Below are positions 43,258 through 52,509 of a DNA stretch of 64,000 bases, piece after piece. The DNA is from Stenotrophomonas sp. ZAC14D1_NAIMI4_1 (lineage in GTDB: Bacteria > Pseudomonadota > Gammaproteobacteria > Xanthomonadales > Xanthomonadaceae): the NCBI RefSeq assembly GCF_003086775.1, contig NZ_CP026001.1, positions 1,886,407 to 1,950,406 on the forward strand. Direction: 5' to 3'. The notes under the pieces were generated by a model, which saw nothing but the letters and a program-made list of their open reading frames with translations, was not told where the DNA came from and ran no database searches. Numbering within the stretch: the first letter of the stretch is position 1; each line of letters starts with the position of its first letter. Position numbers and translations under genes: made by a program.

Positions 43258-44508
43258 TCACGGCAGGTCCGAGCCATGCGTGGATGGCCCCATCAACACC
43301 TGCAGGTCCACCGCCTCGGCCATCGCCCGGTTGCCGGCATCGCCGGGGTGCAGGTGGTCGCCCGAGTCAAAGGCGGGGGCCATCCGCGACGGATCAGCGG
43401 GATCACGCAGGGCCGCATCGAGGTCGATCACGGCGTCGAACGGGCTGTCGCTGCGCAACCAATCGTTGAGCTGCCGGCGCAGCGTGTCCTTGTCCGCAGC
43501 GTAGTAGTCCTCCAGTGGCGTACCGGGGAGGGCGCCCGCGAAGGGCGGCAGGGTCGCGCCGAGGATCCGCAGGCCCCGGCCGTGGGCCTGCCGTGCCAGC
43601 GCCCGGTAGCCGGCCTGCAGCTGGCCCAGGGTGGGCCGGGCCTCGTCGCGGGCAAAGGCCGTGCCCGGCCAGCTGATGTCGTTGATGCCGAGCAGCACGA
43701 TCACGCTGGCCACGCCGGGTTGGTCGAGCACGTCACGCGGGAAGCGGGTGAGGGCGGCTTCGCCCATGCCGTCGCGCAGCAGGCGGCCGCCGGAGATGCC
43801 GGCATTGGCCACGGCCACCCCGCGCGGAGCCAGGCGGGCGGCCAGATGGTCGGTCCAGCGCTGGTCCTGGTCCAGGCTGGCGGTCGCGCCATCGGTGATC
43901 GAATCGCCGATGACCACCACGCTGCGCGCGCTGGCTGGCGCCTCGACATCGATTCCGGTCAGCACCAGGCGCGCGGTGGTGGGTTCGGCCCCGTGCAGGG
44001 TGGTCGCTCGGCTCTGGTCACCGGGGGCGATCCAGCTGGTCTGCCGGCCGTCCCAGTGGAAGCTGTGCAGCGGCGTGGCTGCTGGCAGGTAGAGGCTGAC
44101 CTGGACGGCCTGCAGGGCGCGGGTGGGCAAGGCCAATGGGTCGCTCAGGCGTTCCTGGCCGGGGGCGATCAGCACGCTGGGCTGGCCGTCGAACCGCAGG
44201 GCCAGGGGCGCGCTGCCGGCGGCGCTGGCCACGCTGGCCGCGCCTACCCGCAGCGGCTGCTGCCCATGGGCATTGCTCAGCCGCACCCGCAGCCGCGGTC
44301 CGCCCAGGCTGATGCGCGCAGTCTGGCGAAAGGTCTGGTCCTGCAGGGCGGGCGGGATCAGGGTCGGAAACAGGAAGTCCGCGCCCCAGACCGGTTGCGG
44401 GCTGGCCTGCCAGCTGGCCACCCAGTGGCTGGGGCTGGCTTGTTCAGCGCTGGCGGTGCCGGACAGGGCGATCAGGGCAGTGACGGCAAGATGGCGGAAG
44501 CGGTGCAT
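43258..44508 (-). CDS. Exported SGNH/GDSL-family hydrolase
   Basis: A 416-residue protein with a signal peptide (MHRFRHLAVTALIALSGTASAE). The first ~185 residues form a beta-rich domain (WVASWQASPQPVW, LRVRLSNAHGQQPLRVGAASV). The catalytic SGNH domain has VVVIGDSITDG (Ser near 200), NAGISGGRLLRDGMG, VIVLLGINDI (Asn) and a C-terminal SGDHLHPGDAGN Asp-His pair. It resembles exported esterases related to carbohydrate or lipid de-esterification. The substrate is unknown. Divergent from the LysR gene. Confidence 0.92.
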   Translation of the reverse strand: MHRFRHLAVTALIALSGTASAEQASPSHWVASWQASPQPVWGADFLFPTLIPPALQDQTFRQTARISLGGPRLRVRLSNAHGQQPLRVGAASVASAAGSAPLALRFDGQPSVLIAPGQERLSDPLALPTRALQAVQVSLYLPAATPLHSFHWDGRQTSWIAPGDQSRATTLHGAEPTTARLVLTGIDVEAPASARSVVVIGDSITDGATASLDQDQRWTDHLAARLAPRGVAVANAGISGGRLLRDGMGEAALTRFPRDVLDQPGVASVIVLLGINDISWPGTAFARDEARPTLGQLQAGYRALARQAHGRGLRILGATLPPFAGALPGTPLEDYYAADKDTLRRQLNDWLRSDSPFDAVIDLDAALRDPADPSRMAPAFDSGDHLHPGDAGNRAMAEAVDLQVLMGPSTHGSDLP

Positions 44509-44551
44509 CGGGCAATCCCGGCAGGAGGAAGCGCCATGGTGATTGCGGCCC

Positions 44552-44596
44552 CATCTGTGAACTAGACTGCGGATGGATAATCATCTGTGAACTGGA
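44552..44596. promoter_or_regulatory. Direct repeats between GDSL hydrolase and LysR genes
   Basis: CATCTGTGAACTAGA (44552) and CATCTGTGAACTGGA (44582) match at 14 of 15 positions and are exactly 30 bp apart, about three helical turns. They occupy the divergent promoter region and are candidate binding sites for the adjacent LysR regulator. Confidence 0.5.
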
Positions 44597-44605
44597 TTCA
44601 CTGGC

Positions 44606-45523
44606 ATGGCGCGACCCGACATCAACCGATCCGGCGAACTGGAAGTGTTCGTACGGGTGATCGAGACCGGCGGCTTTTCCGCCGCCGCGCGCTCGCTGGA
44701 CATGACGCCTTCGGCGGTCAGCAAGCTGGTGGCGCGGCTGGAACAGCGGTTGGGCACGCGCCTGCTGCAGCGCTCCACCCGGCAACTGCAACTGACCCCG
44801 GAAGGCTGCGCGTTCTACGAACGTGGGCTGCGGGTGCTGGCTGACCTGGAGGAGGCCGAGCGCTGTGCCAGTGCCCATGCCGAGCCGCGTGGGCGGCTGC
44901 GGGTCAATTCCAACGTGCCCTTTGGCCAGCACTTCCTGCTGCCGCTGCTGCCACGGTTCCTGCAGCTCAATCCCCAGGTGGGCGTGGACCTGATGCTGAA
45001 CGACGAGGTGATCGACCTGCTGGAGCAGCGCACCGACGTCGCCGTGCGTGCGGGGCCGCTGAAGAGCTCCAGCCTGGTGGCGCGGCGGCTGGGCTCGACG
45101 CGGATGATGATCGTGGCGGCGCCGTCCTACGCGCAGCGGCAGGGGCTGCCGCGCACGGCCGAGGAACTGCTGGCGCACAACCGGCTGGACATCGGCCATG
45201 CGCGGGCGATGCAGGGCTGGCCGGTGCTGCAGGACGGCCGCGAGCGCATGGTGCTGCCCAACGGCAATGCCCGCGCCAGCAATGGTGACGCGCTGCGCCA
45301 GCTGGTGCTGGGCGGGCTGGGCATGGCGCGGCTGGCCGCGTTCCAGGTGCAGGCCGACATAGCCGGTGGGCGCCTGCTGCCGGTGCTGGAAGACGCCAAC
45401 CCGGGTGACCTCGAAGAGGTGCACGCGGTGTTCCTGGGGCAGGGCGGTTACCTGCCGCTGCGGGTGCGCGCGTTCCTCGACTTCCTGGTGGAGAACGTGG
45501 ATCTGGCGCGGCCGTTGGGGTAG
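44606..45523 (+). CDS. LysR-family transcriptional regulator
   Basis: A 305-residue regulator: HTH at about 10-66 (LEVFVRVIETGGFSAAARSLDMTPSAVSKLVARLEQRLGTRLLQRSTRQLQLTPEG) and an effector domain (RLRVNSNVPFGQHFLLPLLPRFLQLNP, DVAVRAGPLKSSSLVARRLGSTRMMIVAAPSY, GLGMARLAAFQVQADIAGGRLLPVL). This is the large LysR subgroup with V(R)AGPL and GR.LPVL motifs. The divergent GDSL hydrolase is the probable target. Its TAG stop is the GTAG of a SMAG unit. Confidence 0.93.
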   Translation: MARPDINRSGELEVFVRVIETGGFSAAARSLDMTPSAVSKLVARLEQRLGTRLLQRSTRQLQLTPEGCAFYERGLRVLADLEEAERCASAHAEPRGRLRVNSNVPFGQHFLLPLLPRFLQLNPQVGVDLMLNDEVIDLLEQRTDVAVRAGPLKSSSLVARRLGSTRMMIVAAPSYAQRQGLPRTAEELLAHNRLDIGHARAMQGWPVLQDGRERMVLPNGNARASNGDALRQLVLGGLGMARLAAFQVQADIAGGRLLPVLEDANPGDLEEVHAVFLGQGGYLPLRVRAFLDFLVENVDLARPLG

Positions 45524-45621
45524 TGCCGGCCGCTGGCCGGCATCCTCCTCACCTTCGTCCGCAGATGTCCGGTTGCCGGCCAGCGGCCGGCACTACCTGT
45601 AGATCCACGCCATGCGTGGAT
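45520..45621. repeat. Three SMAG palindromes, first one supplying a stop codon
   Basis: Units at 45520-45543 and 45573-45596 are inverted copies with a GTGCCGGCC stem; the third, at 45599-45621, has a GATCCACGC stem. The TAG of the first GTAG terminates the LysR gene. Confidence 0.8.
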
Positions 45622-45636
45622 AAACGCGAACAGGCT

Positions 45637-47298
45637 TCAGGCCTGCAGCAACTTGCGGGCGGCCGCGCGCGCTTCCTTGCTCACTTCCACGCCACCCAGC
45701 ATGCGCGCTAGCTCTTCCTCGCGTGCCTTGGTATCCAGCTTCTCCACCGCGCTCTGGGTCATGCCTTCCACCGGGGCCTTGCTGACCCGGTAATGGGCGT
45801 GGCCCTTGGAGGCGACCTGCGGCAGGTGGGTGACGCACAGCACCTGGCGCTTCTCGCCCAGCGCGCGCAGCTTCTGGCCGACGATGTCGGCCACCGCGCC
45901 GCCGATGCCCGAATCGACTTCGTCGAACACCATGGTCGGTACTGCATCGAGGTCCAGCGCAGCCACTTCGATGGCCAGCGAGATGCGCGACAGTTCGCCA
46001 CCGGAGGCGACCTTGCGCAGCGCACGCGGTGGCTGCCCGGCATTGGCTGCCACCAGGAACTCCACGCGCTCGGCACCCTGCGGGTCGGGCTTGCCGCTGT
46101 CCTGCGGTTCCAGCTCGATCAGGAACTGGCCGCCGCCCATGCCCAGCTCGGCGATGATGCCGGTGGTGGTGGCCGACAGTTCGGTCGCGGCCTGGCGGCG
46201 GCTGCTGCTGAGCACTTCGGCCTGCACGCGCCACGCGGCGGCAGCCTTGTCGATCTCACCGGCCAGGCGCTGCAGGCGCTCGTCGGCGCCGCGCAGCTGC
46301 TCCACTTCGGCATGCATGCGCTCGCGCTGCGCGCCCAGTTCGTCCATCGGCACGCGGTGCTTGCGGGCCAGGTCGTGCAGGCGGCCGAGGCGGCGCTCGT
46401 TCTCCTCGAACTGCTCCGGGTCGGCATCGAGATCGTCGTGCACCCGGTCCAGCAGCGACAGGGCTTCGTGCAGCTGGATCGAGGCGTTCTCGATCAAACC
46501 GTCCACCTCGCCCAGGCGCGGGTCGTGCTCGATCAGGCGTGACAGCTCGTGGCGCACCTGCTGCAGCAGGTCCAGCGCCGAGCTGCCGTCGTCGCCGTTG
46601 AGCTGGTTGCTGGCCGCCTGGCAGGCGCTCAGCAGGGCGCTGGCGTGGGCCTGGCGACGGTGGCTGGCGCCCAGGGCGGCAATCGATTCGGGTTCCAGGT
46701 CCTCGCGGTCGAGCTCGCGCAGCTGGTGCTCGAGGAAGCCGATGCGGTCGGAAACGTCGCCCTGTTGCGACAGCGCCAGTGATTCATCGACCAGCGCCTG
46801 CCACGCGGCGGCGGCGCGGCGCACCTGGCGGCGCTCGGCCTCGTTGCGGGCATAGGCATCGAGCAGGGCCAGCTGCGACGGGCGCGTCAGCAGGGCCTGC
46901 TGCTCATGCTGGCCATGGATTTCCACCAGCCGCCCTGCCAGTTCGGCCAGCTGTGCCAGGGTCACCGGGCGGCCGTTGATCCAGGAGCGCGAGCCACCGT
47001 CGGCGCGGATCACCCGGCGCAGCTGGCACTGGTCCTCATCGTCCAGCTCGTTGTCGGCCAGCCACTGGCGTGCGGCCTGCAGCTGGTCCAGGGCGAACTC
47101 GGCCGACAGCTCGGCGCGGGCGGCGCCGTGGCGGACCACGCCGCTGTCGGCGCGCAGGCCGGACAGGAAGCCCAGCGCGTCGACCATCAGCGACTTGCCG
47201 GCGCCGGTCTCGCCTGAAACAACGGTCATGCCGGGCCCGAACTCCAGTTCGGTGGCGCGGACGACGGCAAAATCCTTGATCGAAAGATGTCTGAGCAT
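45637..47298 (-). CDS. recN: DNA repair protein RecN
   Basis: A 553-residue SMC-like ATPase that acts in double-strand break repair. Walker A GETGAGKSLMVDALGFL lies near residue 30, coiled-coil arms occupy about 160-370, the ABC signature is VASGGELSRISLAIEV, and Walker B is PTMVFDEVDSGIGGAVADIVGQKL. The start at 47298 (MLRHLSIKDFAVV) is the family start; the in-frame extension lacks homology. Divergent from hrcA. No obvious LexA box (CTG-N10-CAG type) was identified at the start. Confidence 0.97.
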   Translation of the reverse strand: MLRHLSIKDFAVVRATELEFGPGMTVVSGETGAGKSLMVDALGFLSGLRADSGVVRHGAARAELSAEFALDQLQAARQWLADNELDDEDQCQLRRVIRADGGSRSWINGRPVTLAQLAELAGRLVEIHGQHEQQALLTRPSQLALLDAYARNEAERRQVRRAAAAWQALVDESLALSQQGDVSDRIGFLEHQLRELDREDLEPESIAALGASHRRQAHASALLSACQAASNQLNGDDGSSALDLLQQVRHELSRLIEHDPRLGEVDGLIENASIQLHEALSLLDRVHDDLDADPEQFEENERRLGRLHDLARKHRVPMDELGAQRERMHAEVEQLRGADERLQRLAGEIDKAAAAWRVQAEVLSSSRRQAATELSATTTGIIAELGMGGGQFLIELEPQDSGKPDPQGAERVEFLVAANAGQPPRALRKVASGGELSRISLAIEVAALDLDAVPTMVFDEVDSGIGGAVADIVGQKLRALGEKRQVLCVTHLPQVASKGHAHYRVSKAPVEGMTQSAVEKLDTKAREEELARMLGGVEVSKEARAAARKLLQA

Positions 47299-47356
47299 GG
47301 GTACAGGGGTGTCTGAGCCGCGCAACGCTAGCACGCGCGGCGGGGTGGTCCAATGA

Positions 47357-47385
47357 CTTGCCAAGGCGACGCACCGCCATTATCT
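47357..47385 (+). promoter_or_regulatory. Candidate heat-shock (sigma-32) promoter of hrcA
   Basis: CTTGCC (47357-47362), 14 nt, then CCATTAT (47377-47383) resembles the sigma-32 CTTGAA / CCCCAT-T pattern. It lies 28 bp upstream of the hrcA start. No CIRCE inverted repeat was seen. Confidence 0.5.
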
Positions 47386-47412
47386 AGTGTCCGTGTCTCA
47401 CAGGTTGATTCC

Positions 47413-48477
47413 ATGCACGGTTCCGCTGACCAGCTTGCCCCGCGTGCGCGCCATCTGCTGCGCACGCTGATCGCGCGTTACATCCAGGACGGTGAGCCGG
47501 TCGGCTCGCAGACACTGGCGCGCGTGGCTGGCCTGGAGGTCAGTCCGGCGACCATCCGCAACATCCTGGGCGACCTGGAGGACCTGGGCCTGCTGGCCTC
47601 GCCGCATACCTCGGCCGGGCGCATCCCGACCGCGCACGGCTACCGGGTGTTCGTGGACAGCCTGCTGCAGATGCAGCCGCCGGGCGAGGGGGAACTGGCC
47701 CGCCTGCGCCACGAACTGGCCGGAGGCGGCAGTACCCAGGCCCTGCTGGGCAGCGCCTCGGAGCTGCTGTCGGCCATGAGCCACTTCGTGGGCGTGGTCA
47801 GCGCGCCGCGGCGCGAGCAGTTCGCCTTCCGCCAGATCGATTTCGTGGCGCTGGACGGGCGCCGGGTGCTGGCGATCCTGGTGTTTGCCGACAACGAGGT
47901 GCAGAACCGGGTCATCGAGACCCGCCAGGACTTCGAGCCGGGCCAGCTGGAACAGGTGGCCAACTACCTCAATGCCCATTTTGCCGGCCTGCCGCTGGCC
48001 GAGATCCGCACCCGCCTGCTGCTGGAGCTGCGCGACGCCCGTTCCGAGCTGGAGCTGCTGCTGGCCCACAGCATCGAGCTGGCCGAGCAGGCCCTGCAGC
48101 CGCCGGCCGATGACATGCTGGTGGCCGGCCAGACCCGGCTGATGGGGGTGCAGGACCTGTCCGACCTGGAACGCCTGCGCGAACTGTTCGAACTGTTCTC
48201 CAGCAAGCGCGAGATCCTGCAGCTGCTGGAGCGGACCATCCAGGCCCCGGGCGTGCGCATCTTCATCGGTGAAGAGACCGGGATGATGCCGCTGCAGGGG
48301 GTCTCGCTGGTCACAGCGCCCTATACCGCCAACGGGCAGGTGCTGGGCGTGCTGGGGGTGATCGGGCCCAAGCGGATGGCCTACGACCGGGTGATTCCGC
48401 TGGTCCAGGCCACCGCGGACGTGCTCGGGGCGGCCTTTTCGCCCCCGGGACGCGGTCCGGGGCCGGCAGACGCTTGA
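47413..48477 (+). CDS. hrcA: Heat-inducible transcription repressor HrcA
   Basis: A 354-residue repressor. The N-terminal winged helix is APRARHLLRTLIARYIQDGEPVGSQTLARVAGLEVSPATIRNILGDLEDLGLLASPHTSAGRIPTAHGYRVFVDSLL. The GAF-like domain and the ending FIGEETGMMPLQGVSLVTAPYTANGQVLGVLGVIGPKRMAYDRVIPLVQATADVL are fully conserved. HrcA binds CIRCE, but no CIRCE occurs in this cluster, so its targets (for example groESL) must lie elsewhere. The start at 47413 was chosen by homology; the ribosome site is weak. Confidence 0.95.
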   Translation: MHGSADQLAPRARHLLRTLIARYIQDGEPVGSQTLARVAGLEVSPATIRNILGDLEDLGLLASPHTSAGRIPTAHGYRVFVDSLLQMQPPGEGELARLRHELAGGGSTQALLGSASELLSAMSHFVGVVSAPRREQFAFRQIDFVALDGRRVLAILVFADNEVQNRVIETRQDFEPGQLEQVANYLNAHFAGLPLAEIRTRLLLELRDARSELELLLAHSIELAEQALQPPADDMLVAGQTRLMGVQDLSDLERLRELFELFSSKREILQLLERTIQAPGVRIFIGEETGMMPLQGVSLVTAPYTANGQVLGVLGVIGPKRMAYDRVIPLVQATADVLGAAFSPPGRGPGPADA

Positions 48478-48540
48478 AACGCAGCATCCCGCCCACACTA
48501 GGGTGGGTGGAGGCGGAGAGTGACCGCCAGGGACCCAGAC

Positions 48541-49056
48541 ATGAACCAAGAACATCCAGATATCGAAGCCCAGCAGAGCGCCGCCGATGCGGCCGCTGCC
48601 GCAGGCACCCATGACGAACTGGAGCGCCTGCGCGCCGAGGTCGAGCAGGTCAAGGCCGATGCGCTGCGTGAGCGCGCCGACCTGGAGAACCAGCGCAAGC
48701 GCGTGGCCCGCGACATCGACCAGGCCCGCAAGTTCGCCAACGAGAAGCTGCTGGGCGAGCTGCTGCCGGTGTTTGACAGCCTGGATGCCGGCCTGAAGGC
48801 TGCCGGCGACGACGCCAACCCGCTGCGCGAGGGGCTGGAGATGACCTACAAGCAGCTGCTGAAGGTCGCCGCCGACAACGGCCTGGTCCTGCTGGACCCG
48901 ACCGGCCAGCCGTTCAACCCGGAACACCACCAGGCCATCAGCCAGGTGCCGGCCCCCGGTGCCGCCCCCGGCAGCGTGGTGACCGTGTTCCAGAAGGGCT
49001 ACCTGCTCAACGAGCGCCTGCTGCGGCCGGCGCTGGTGGTAGTGGCCGCCGATTGA
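48541..49056 (+). CDS. grpE: Nucleotide exchange factor GrpE
   Basis: A 171-residue cochaperone of DnaK. A short acidic N-terminus precedes the long coiled coil [58 protein letters not shown] and the beta-wing ending ([52 protein letters not shown]). It is 63 bp after hrcA, with no hairpin between. Confidence 0.97.
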   Translation: MNQEHPDIEAQQSAADAAAAAGTHDELERLRAEVEQVKADALRERADLENQRKRVARDIDQARKFANEKLLGELLPVFDSLDAGLKAAGDDANPLREGLEMTYKQLLKVAADNGLVLLDPTGQPFNPEHHQAISQVPAPGAAPGSVVTVFQKGYLLNERLLRPALVVVAAD

Positions 49057-49089
49057 CGCGCCGGGCCGGCAACGGCCCACCGCCGTCGG

Positions 49090-49111
49090 GTAGCGCCGGG
49101 CCAGGCCCGGC
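49090..49111. repeat. SMAG palindrome
   Basis: GTAG-headed unit with a GCGCCGGGCC/GGCCCGGC stem between grpE and the dnaK promoter. Confidence 0.7.
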
Positions 49112-49148
49112 GGACCTTGAACGGTTGAACACAGCGTTCGGGTGATGG

Positions 49149-49177
49149 CTTGAATGTTCCACGAGCCTCCCCCACAT
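49149..49177 (+). promoter_or_regulatory. Heat-shock (sigma-32) promoter of dnaK
   Basis: CTTGAA (49149-49154), 15 nt, CCCCACAT (49170-49177) is close to the sigma-32 consensus CTTGAA-N13/15-CCCCAT-T. It gives a 5' leader of about 55-60 nt before the dnaK ATG at 49242. Confidence 0.7.
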
Positions 49178-49241
49178 CCCATTCATCCACCGGCCGACCG
49201 GCCGGACTGACACCAACAAGCATTCTTCAGGAGTCTCCCCC

Positions 49242-51167
49242 ATGGGCAAGATCATTGGTATCGACCTCGGCACCACCAACTCGTGCGTGGCGATCATGGA
49301 CGGCGGCAAGGCCCGCGTCATCGAGAATTCGGAAGGCGATCGCACCACCCCGTCGATCGTCGCCTACACCAAGGACGGCGAAGTCCTGGTCGGCGCCTCG
49401 GCCAAGCGCCAGGCTGTCACCAACCCCAAGAACACCTTCTACGCGGTGAAGCGCCTGATCGGCCGCAAGTTCACCGACGCCGAAGTGCAGAAGGACATCG
49501 CCCACGTCCCGTACAGCATCCTGGCCCATGACAACGGCGATGCCTGGGTGTCCACCAGCGATGCCAAGAAGATGGCGCCACAGGAAATCTCGGCCAAGGT
49601 GCTGGAAAAGATGAAGAAGACCGCCGAGGACTTCCTCGGTGAGAAGGTCACCGAAGCGGTCATCACCGTGCCGGCCTACTTCAACGACAGCCAGCGCCAG
49701 GCGACCAAGGACGCAGGCCGCATCGCCGGCCTGGACGTCAAGCGCATCATCAACGAGCCGACCGCGGCCGCGCTGGCCTATGGCCTGGACAAGGGCGACA
49801 ACAAGGATCGCAAGATCGTGGTGTACGACCTGGGCGGCGGCACCTTCGACGTCTCGGTGATCGAGATCGCCAACGTCGACGGTGAGAAGCAGTTCGAAGT
49901 GCTGGCCACCAACGGTGACACCTTCCTGGGCGGCGAAGATTTCGACAACCGCGTCATCGAATACCTGGTTGAAGAGTTCAACAAGGACCAGGGCATCGAC
50001 CTGCGCAAGGATCCGCTGGCCCTGCAGCGCCTGAAGGACGCCGCCGAGCGCGCCAAGATCGAGCTGTCCAGCGCCCAGCAGACCGAAGTGAACCTGCCGT
50101 ACGTTACCGCTGACGCGTCGGGCCCGAAGCACCTGAACATCAAGCTGACCCGCGCCAAGCTGGAGTCGCTGGTGGACGAGCTGATCAGGAAGTCGATCGA
50201 GCCGTGCCGCGTCGCCCTGAACGATGCCGGCCTGCGCTCGAGCGACATCAGCGAAGTGATCCTGGTTGGTGGCCAGACCCGCATGCCGAAGGTGCAGCAG
50301 GCGGTGACCGAGTTCTTCGGCAAGGAACCGCGCAAGGACGTCAACCCGGACGAAGCCGTGGCACTGGGTGCGGCGATCCAGGGCGGCGTGCTGGGCGGCG
50401 ACGTCAAGGATGTGCTGCTGCTGGACGTGACCCCGCTGTCGCTGGGCATCGAGACCATGGGCGGCGTGTTCACCAAGATCATCGAGAAGAACACCACCAT
50501 CCCGACCAAGGCGTCGCAGGTGTTCTCGACCGCTGAAGACAACCAGTCGGCCGTGACCGTGCACGTGCTGCAGGGTGAGCGCGAACAGGCCCGCTTCAAC
50601 AAGTCGCTGGCCAAGTTCGACCTGTCCGGCATCGAGCCGGCCCCGCGCGGCCTGCCGCAGGTGGAAGTGTCCTTCGACATCGACGCCAACGGCATCCTGC
50701 ACGTGTCGGCCAAGGACAAGAAGACCAACAAGGAACAGAAGGTCGAGATCAAGGCCGGTTCGGGCCTGTCCGAGGAAGAGATCGCACGCATGGTCGCCGA
50801 CGCGGAAGCCAACCGCGAAGAAGACAAGAAGTTCCAGGAACTGGTGCAGGCCCGTAACCAGGCCGACGCCCTGATCCACGGCACCCGCAGCGCCATCACC
50901 GAGCACGGCAGCAAGGTCGGCGGCGATGTCATCGGCAAGGTCGAGGCCGCACTGGCCGACCTGGAAACCGCGATGAAGGGCGACGACAAGGCACAGATCG
51001 AAGCCAAGTCGAAGGTGCTGGAAGAAGCAGGCCAGGCGCTGTTCGCCGCGGCTTCGGCCGAACAGGGCGGTGCCGCCCCGGGTGCCGACGCCGGCAACGC
51101 AGGCAAGGCGCAGGATGACGTGGTGGACGCCGAGTTCACCGAAGTCAAGGACGACAAGAAGTCCTGA
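49242..51167 (+). CDS. dnaK: Molecular chaperone DnaK (Hsp70)
   Basis: A 641-residue Hsp70. The nucleotide-binding domain has [35 protein letters not shown] and [16 protein letters not shown]; the substrate-binding domain begins after [36 protein letters not shown]. The C-terminus [11 protein letters not shown] is the proteobacterial form of the EEVD-like tail. A good ribosome site (CAGGAG) precedes the ATG. It has its own candidate sigma-32 promoter, so dnaK can be induced independently of hrcA-grpE. Confidence 0.99.
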   Translation: MGKIIGIDLGTTNSCVAIMDGGKARVIENSEGDRTTPSIVAYTKDGEVLVGASAKRQAVTNPKNTFYAVKRLIGRKFTDAEVQKDIAHVPYSILAHDNGDAWVSTSDAKKMAPQEISAKVLEKMKKTAEDFLGEKVTEAVITVPAYFNDSQRQATKDAGRIAGLDVKRIINEPTAAALAYGLDKGDNKDRKIVVYDLGGGTFDVSVIEIANVDGEKQFEVLATNGDTFLGGEDFDNRVIEYLVEEFNKDQGIDLRKDPLALQRLKDAAERAKIELSSAQQTEVNLPYVTADASGPKHLNIKLTRAKLESLVDELIRKSIEPCRVALNDAGLRSSDISEVILVGGQTRMPKVQQAVTEFFGKEPRKDVNPDEAVALGAAIQGGVLGGDVKDVLLLDVTPLSLGIETMGGVFTKIIEKNTTIPTKASQVFSTAEDNQSAVTVHVLQGEREQARFNKSLAKFDLSGIEPAPRGLPQVEVSFDIDANGILHVSAKDKKTNKEQKVEIKAGSGLSEEEIARMVADAEANREEDKKFQELVQARNQADALIHGTRSAITEHGSKVGGDVIGKVEAALADLETAMKGDDKAQIEAKSKVLEEAGQALFAAASAEQGGAAPGADAGNAGKAQDDVVDAEFTEVKDDKKS

Positions 51168-51178
51168 TCCGGACCGAC

Positions 51179-51205
51179 ACGGGACGCTGGCTACCAGCGT
51201 CCCGT
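51179..51205 (+). terminator. Hairpin between dnaK and dnaJ
   Basis: A perfect 12-bp stem ACGGGACGCTGG / CCAGCGTCCCGT with a 3-nt loop, followed by TGTCGT. It lies 12 bp after the dnaK stop and may partly terminate or protect dnaK mRNA, setting DnaJ below DnaK. Confidence 0.65.
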
Positions 51206-51321
51206 TGTCGTACCAGGGTCCTGACCGCCCACCGGCGTGTCGGGGCGCCCGACGCAAGAGCGGACCTGGTTCCGCTCTTCCGCTTTGACGAATCCCGACT
51301 TTCCGGAATGCGATCCACGAT

Positions 51322-52446
51322 ATGAGCAAGCGCGATTACTACGAAGTGCTGGGCGTTGCCCGCACCGCCACCGACGAAGAGCTGAAGAAGGCCTACCGTC
51401 GCTGTGCGATGAAGTTCCACCCGGACCGCAACCCGGGTGATGCGGCGGCCGAAGCCTCCTTCAAGGAGTGCAAGGAAGCCTACGAAACGCTGTCCGACGG
51501 CAACAAGCGCCGCATGTACGATGCCCACGGCCACGCCGCGTTCGAGCACGGCATGGGCGGCGGCGGTCCGGGCGGCCCGGACATGAACGATATCTTCGGC
51601 GATATCTTCGGCAACATCTTTGGCGGTGGCGGCGGTGGTCCGCGCCAGGCCCGTCGCGGTGCCGACATCGGCTACGTGATGGAGCTGGACCTGGAAGAAG
51701 CCGTGCGCGGCGTCGAGCGCCGGATCGAGATCCCGACCCTGGCCGAATGTGGCGACTGCGATGGCAGTGGCTCGGAAGACGGCAAGGTCGAGACCTGCAA
51801 CGTGTGCCATGGCCGCGGCCAGGTGCGCATCCAGCGCGGCATCTTCGCCATGCAGCAGGCCTGCCACAACTGCAACGGCCGCGGCCAGATCATCGCCAAG
51901 CCCTGCAAGACCTGCCACGGCAACGGCCGCATCGAGGAAGACAAGGTGCTGTCGGTGAAGGTGCCGGCCGGCGTCGATACCGGCGACCGCATCCGCCTGC
52001 AGGGCGAAGGCGAGGCCGGCCCGGCCGGTACGCCGCCGGGTGACCTGTACGTGGAAGTGCGCGTGCGCGAGCACCACATCTTCCAGCGCGACGGCGACGA
52101 CCTGCACTGCGAAGTGCCGATCCGCATCTCGCAGGCCGCGCTGGGCGATACCGTGCGCGTGGCCACCCTTGGCGGCGAAGCGGAGATCCGCATTCCGGCC
52201 GAGACCCAGACCGGCAAGCTGTTCCGCCTGCGCGGCAAGGGCGTGCGTTCGGTGCGCAGCCGCAGCGAGGGCGATCTCTACTGCCGCGTCGTGGTGGAAA
52301 CCCCGGTGAACCTGACCAACGACCAGCGCAAGCTGCTGGAACAGTTCGAAGCCACCTTCGTCGGCGAGGAAGCGCGCAAGCATTCGCCGAAGTCGGCCAC
52401 CTTCATGGATGGCGTGAAGGGCTTCTGGGACCGGATGACGTCCTGA
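51322..52446 (+). CDS. dnaJ: Chaperone DnaJ (Hsp40)
   Basis: A 374-residue type I J-protein. The J domain contains [38 protein letters not shown] (HPD present), then a Gly/Phe-rich linker ([29 protein letters not shown]). The zinc centre has four CxxCxGxG repeats ([32 protein letters not shown]), followed by two substrate-binding domains. It stimulates the DnaK ATPase. Confidence 0.98.
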   Translation: MSKRDYYEVLGVARTATDEELKKAYRRCAMKFHPDRNPGDAAAEASFKECKEAYETLSDGNKRRMYDAHGHAAFEHGMGGGGPGGPDMNDIFGDIFGNIFGGGGGGPRQARRGADIGYVMELDLEEAVRGVERRIEIPTLAECGDCDGSGSEDGKVETCNVCHGRGQVRIQRGIFAMQQACHNCNGRGQIIAKPCKTCHGNGRIEEDKVLSVKVPAGVDTGDRIRLQGEGEAGPAGTPPGDLYVEVRVREHHIFQRDGDDLHCEVPIRISQAALGDTVRVATLGGEAEIRIPAETQTGKLFRLRGKGVRSVRSRSEGDLYCRVVVETPVNLTNDQRKLLEQFEATFVGEEARKHSPKSATFMDGVKGFWDRMTS

Positions 52447-52470
52447 GTTCTTGAGCGGAAACGTAGAACG

Positions 52471-52499
52471 GTAGCGCCGGGCCATGCCCGGCGTTTTCG
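52471..52499 (+). repeat. SMAG palindrome that may act as the dnaJ terminator
   Basis: GTAG head, stem GCCGGGC/GCCCGGC, immediately followed by GTTTTCGTTT. It lies between convergent dnaJ and the AraC gene. Confidence 0.6.
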
Positions 52500-52509
52500 T
52501 TTGCGGGCG

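Noticed and set aside
48478-48540. CIRCE element before grpE
   Set aside because: The hrcA-grpE gap contains no TTAGCACTC/GAGTGCTAA repeat.
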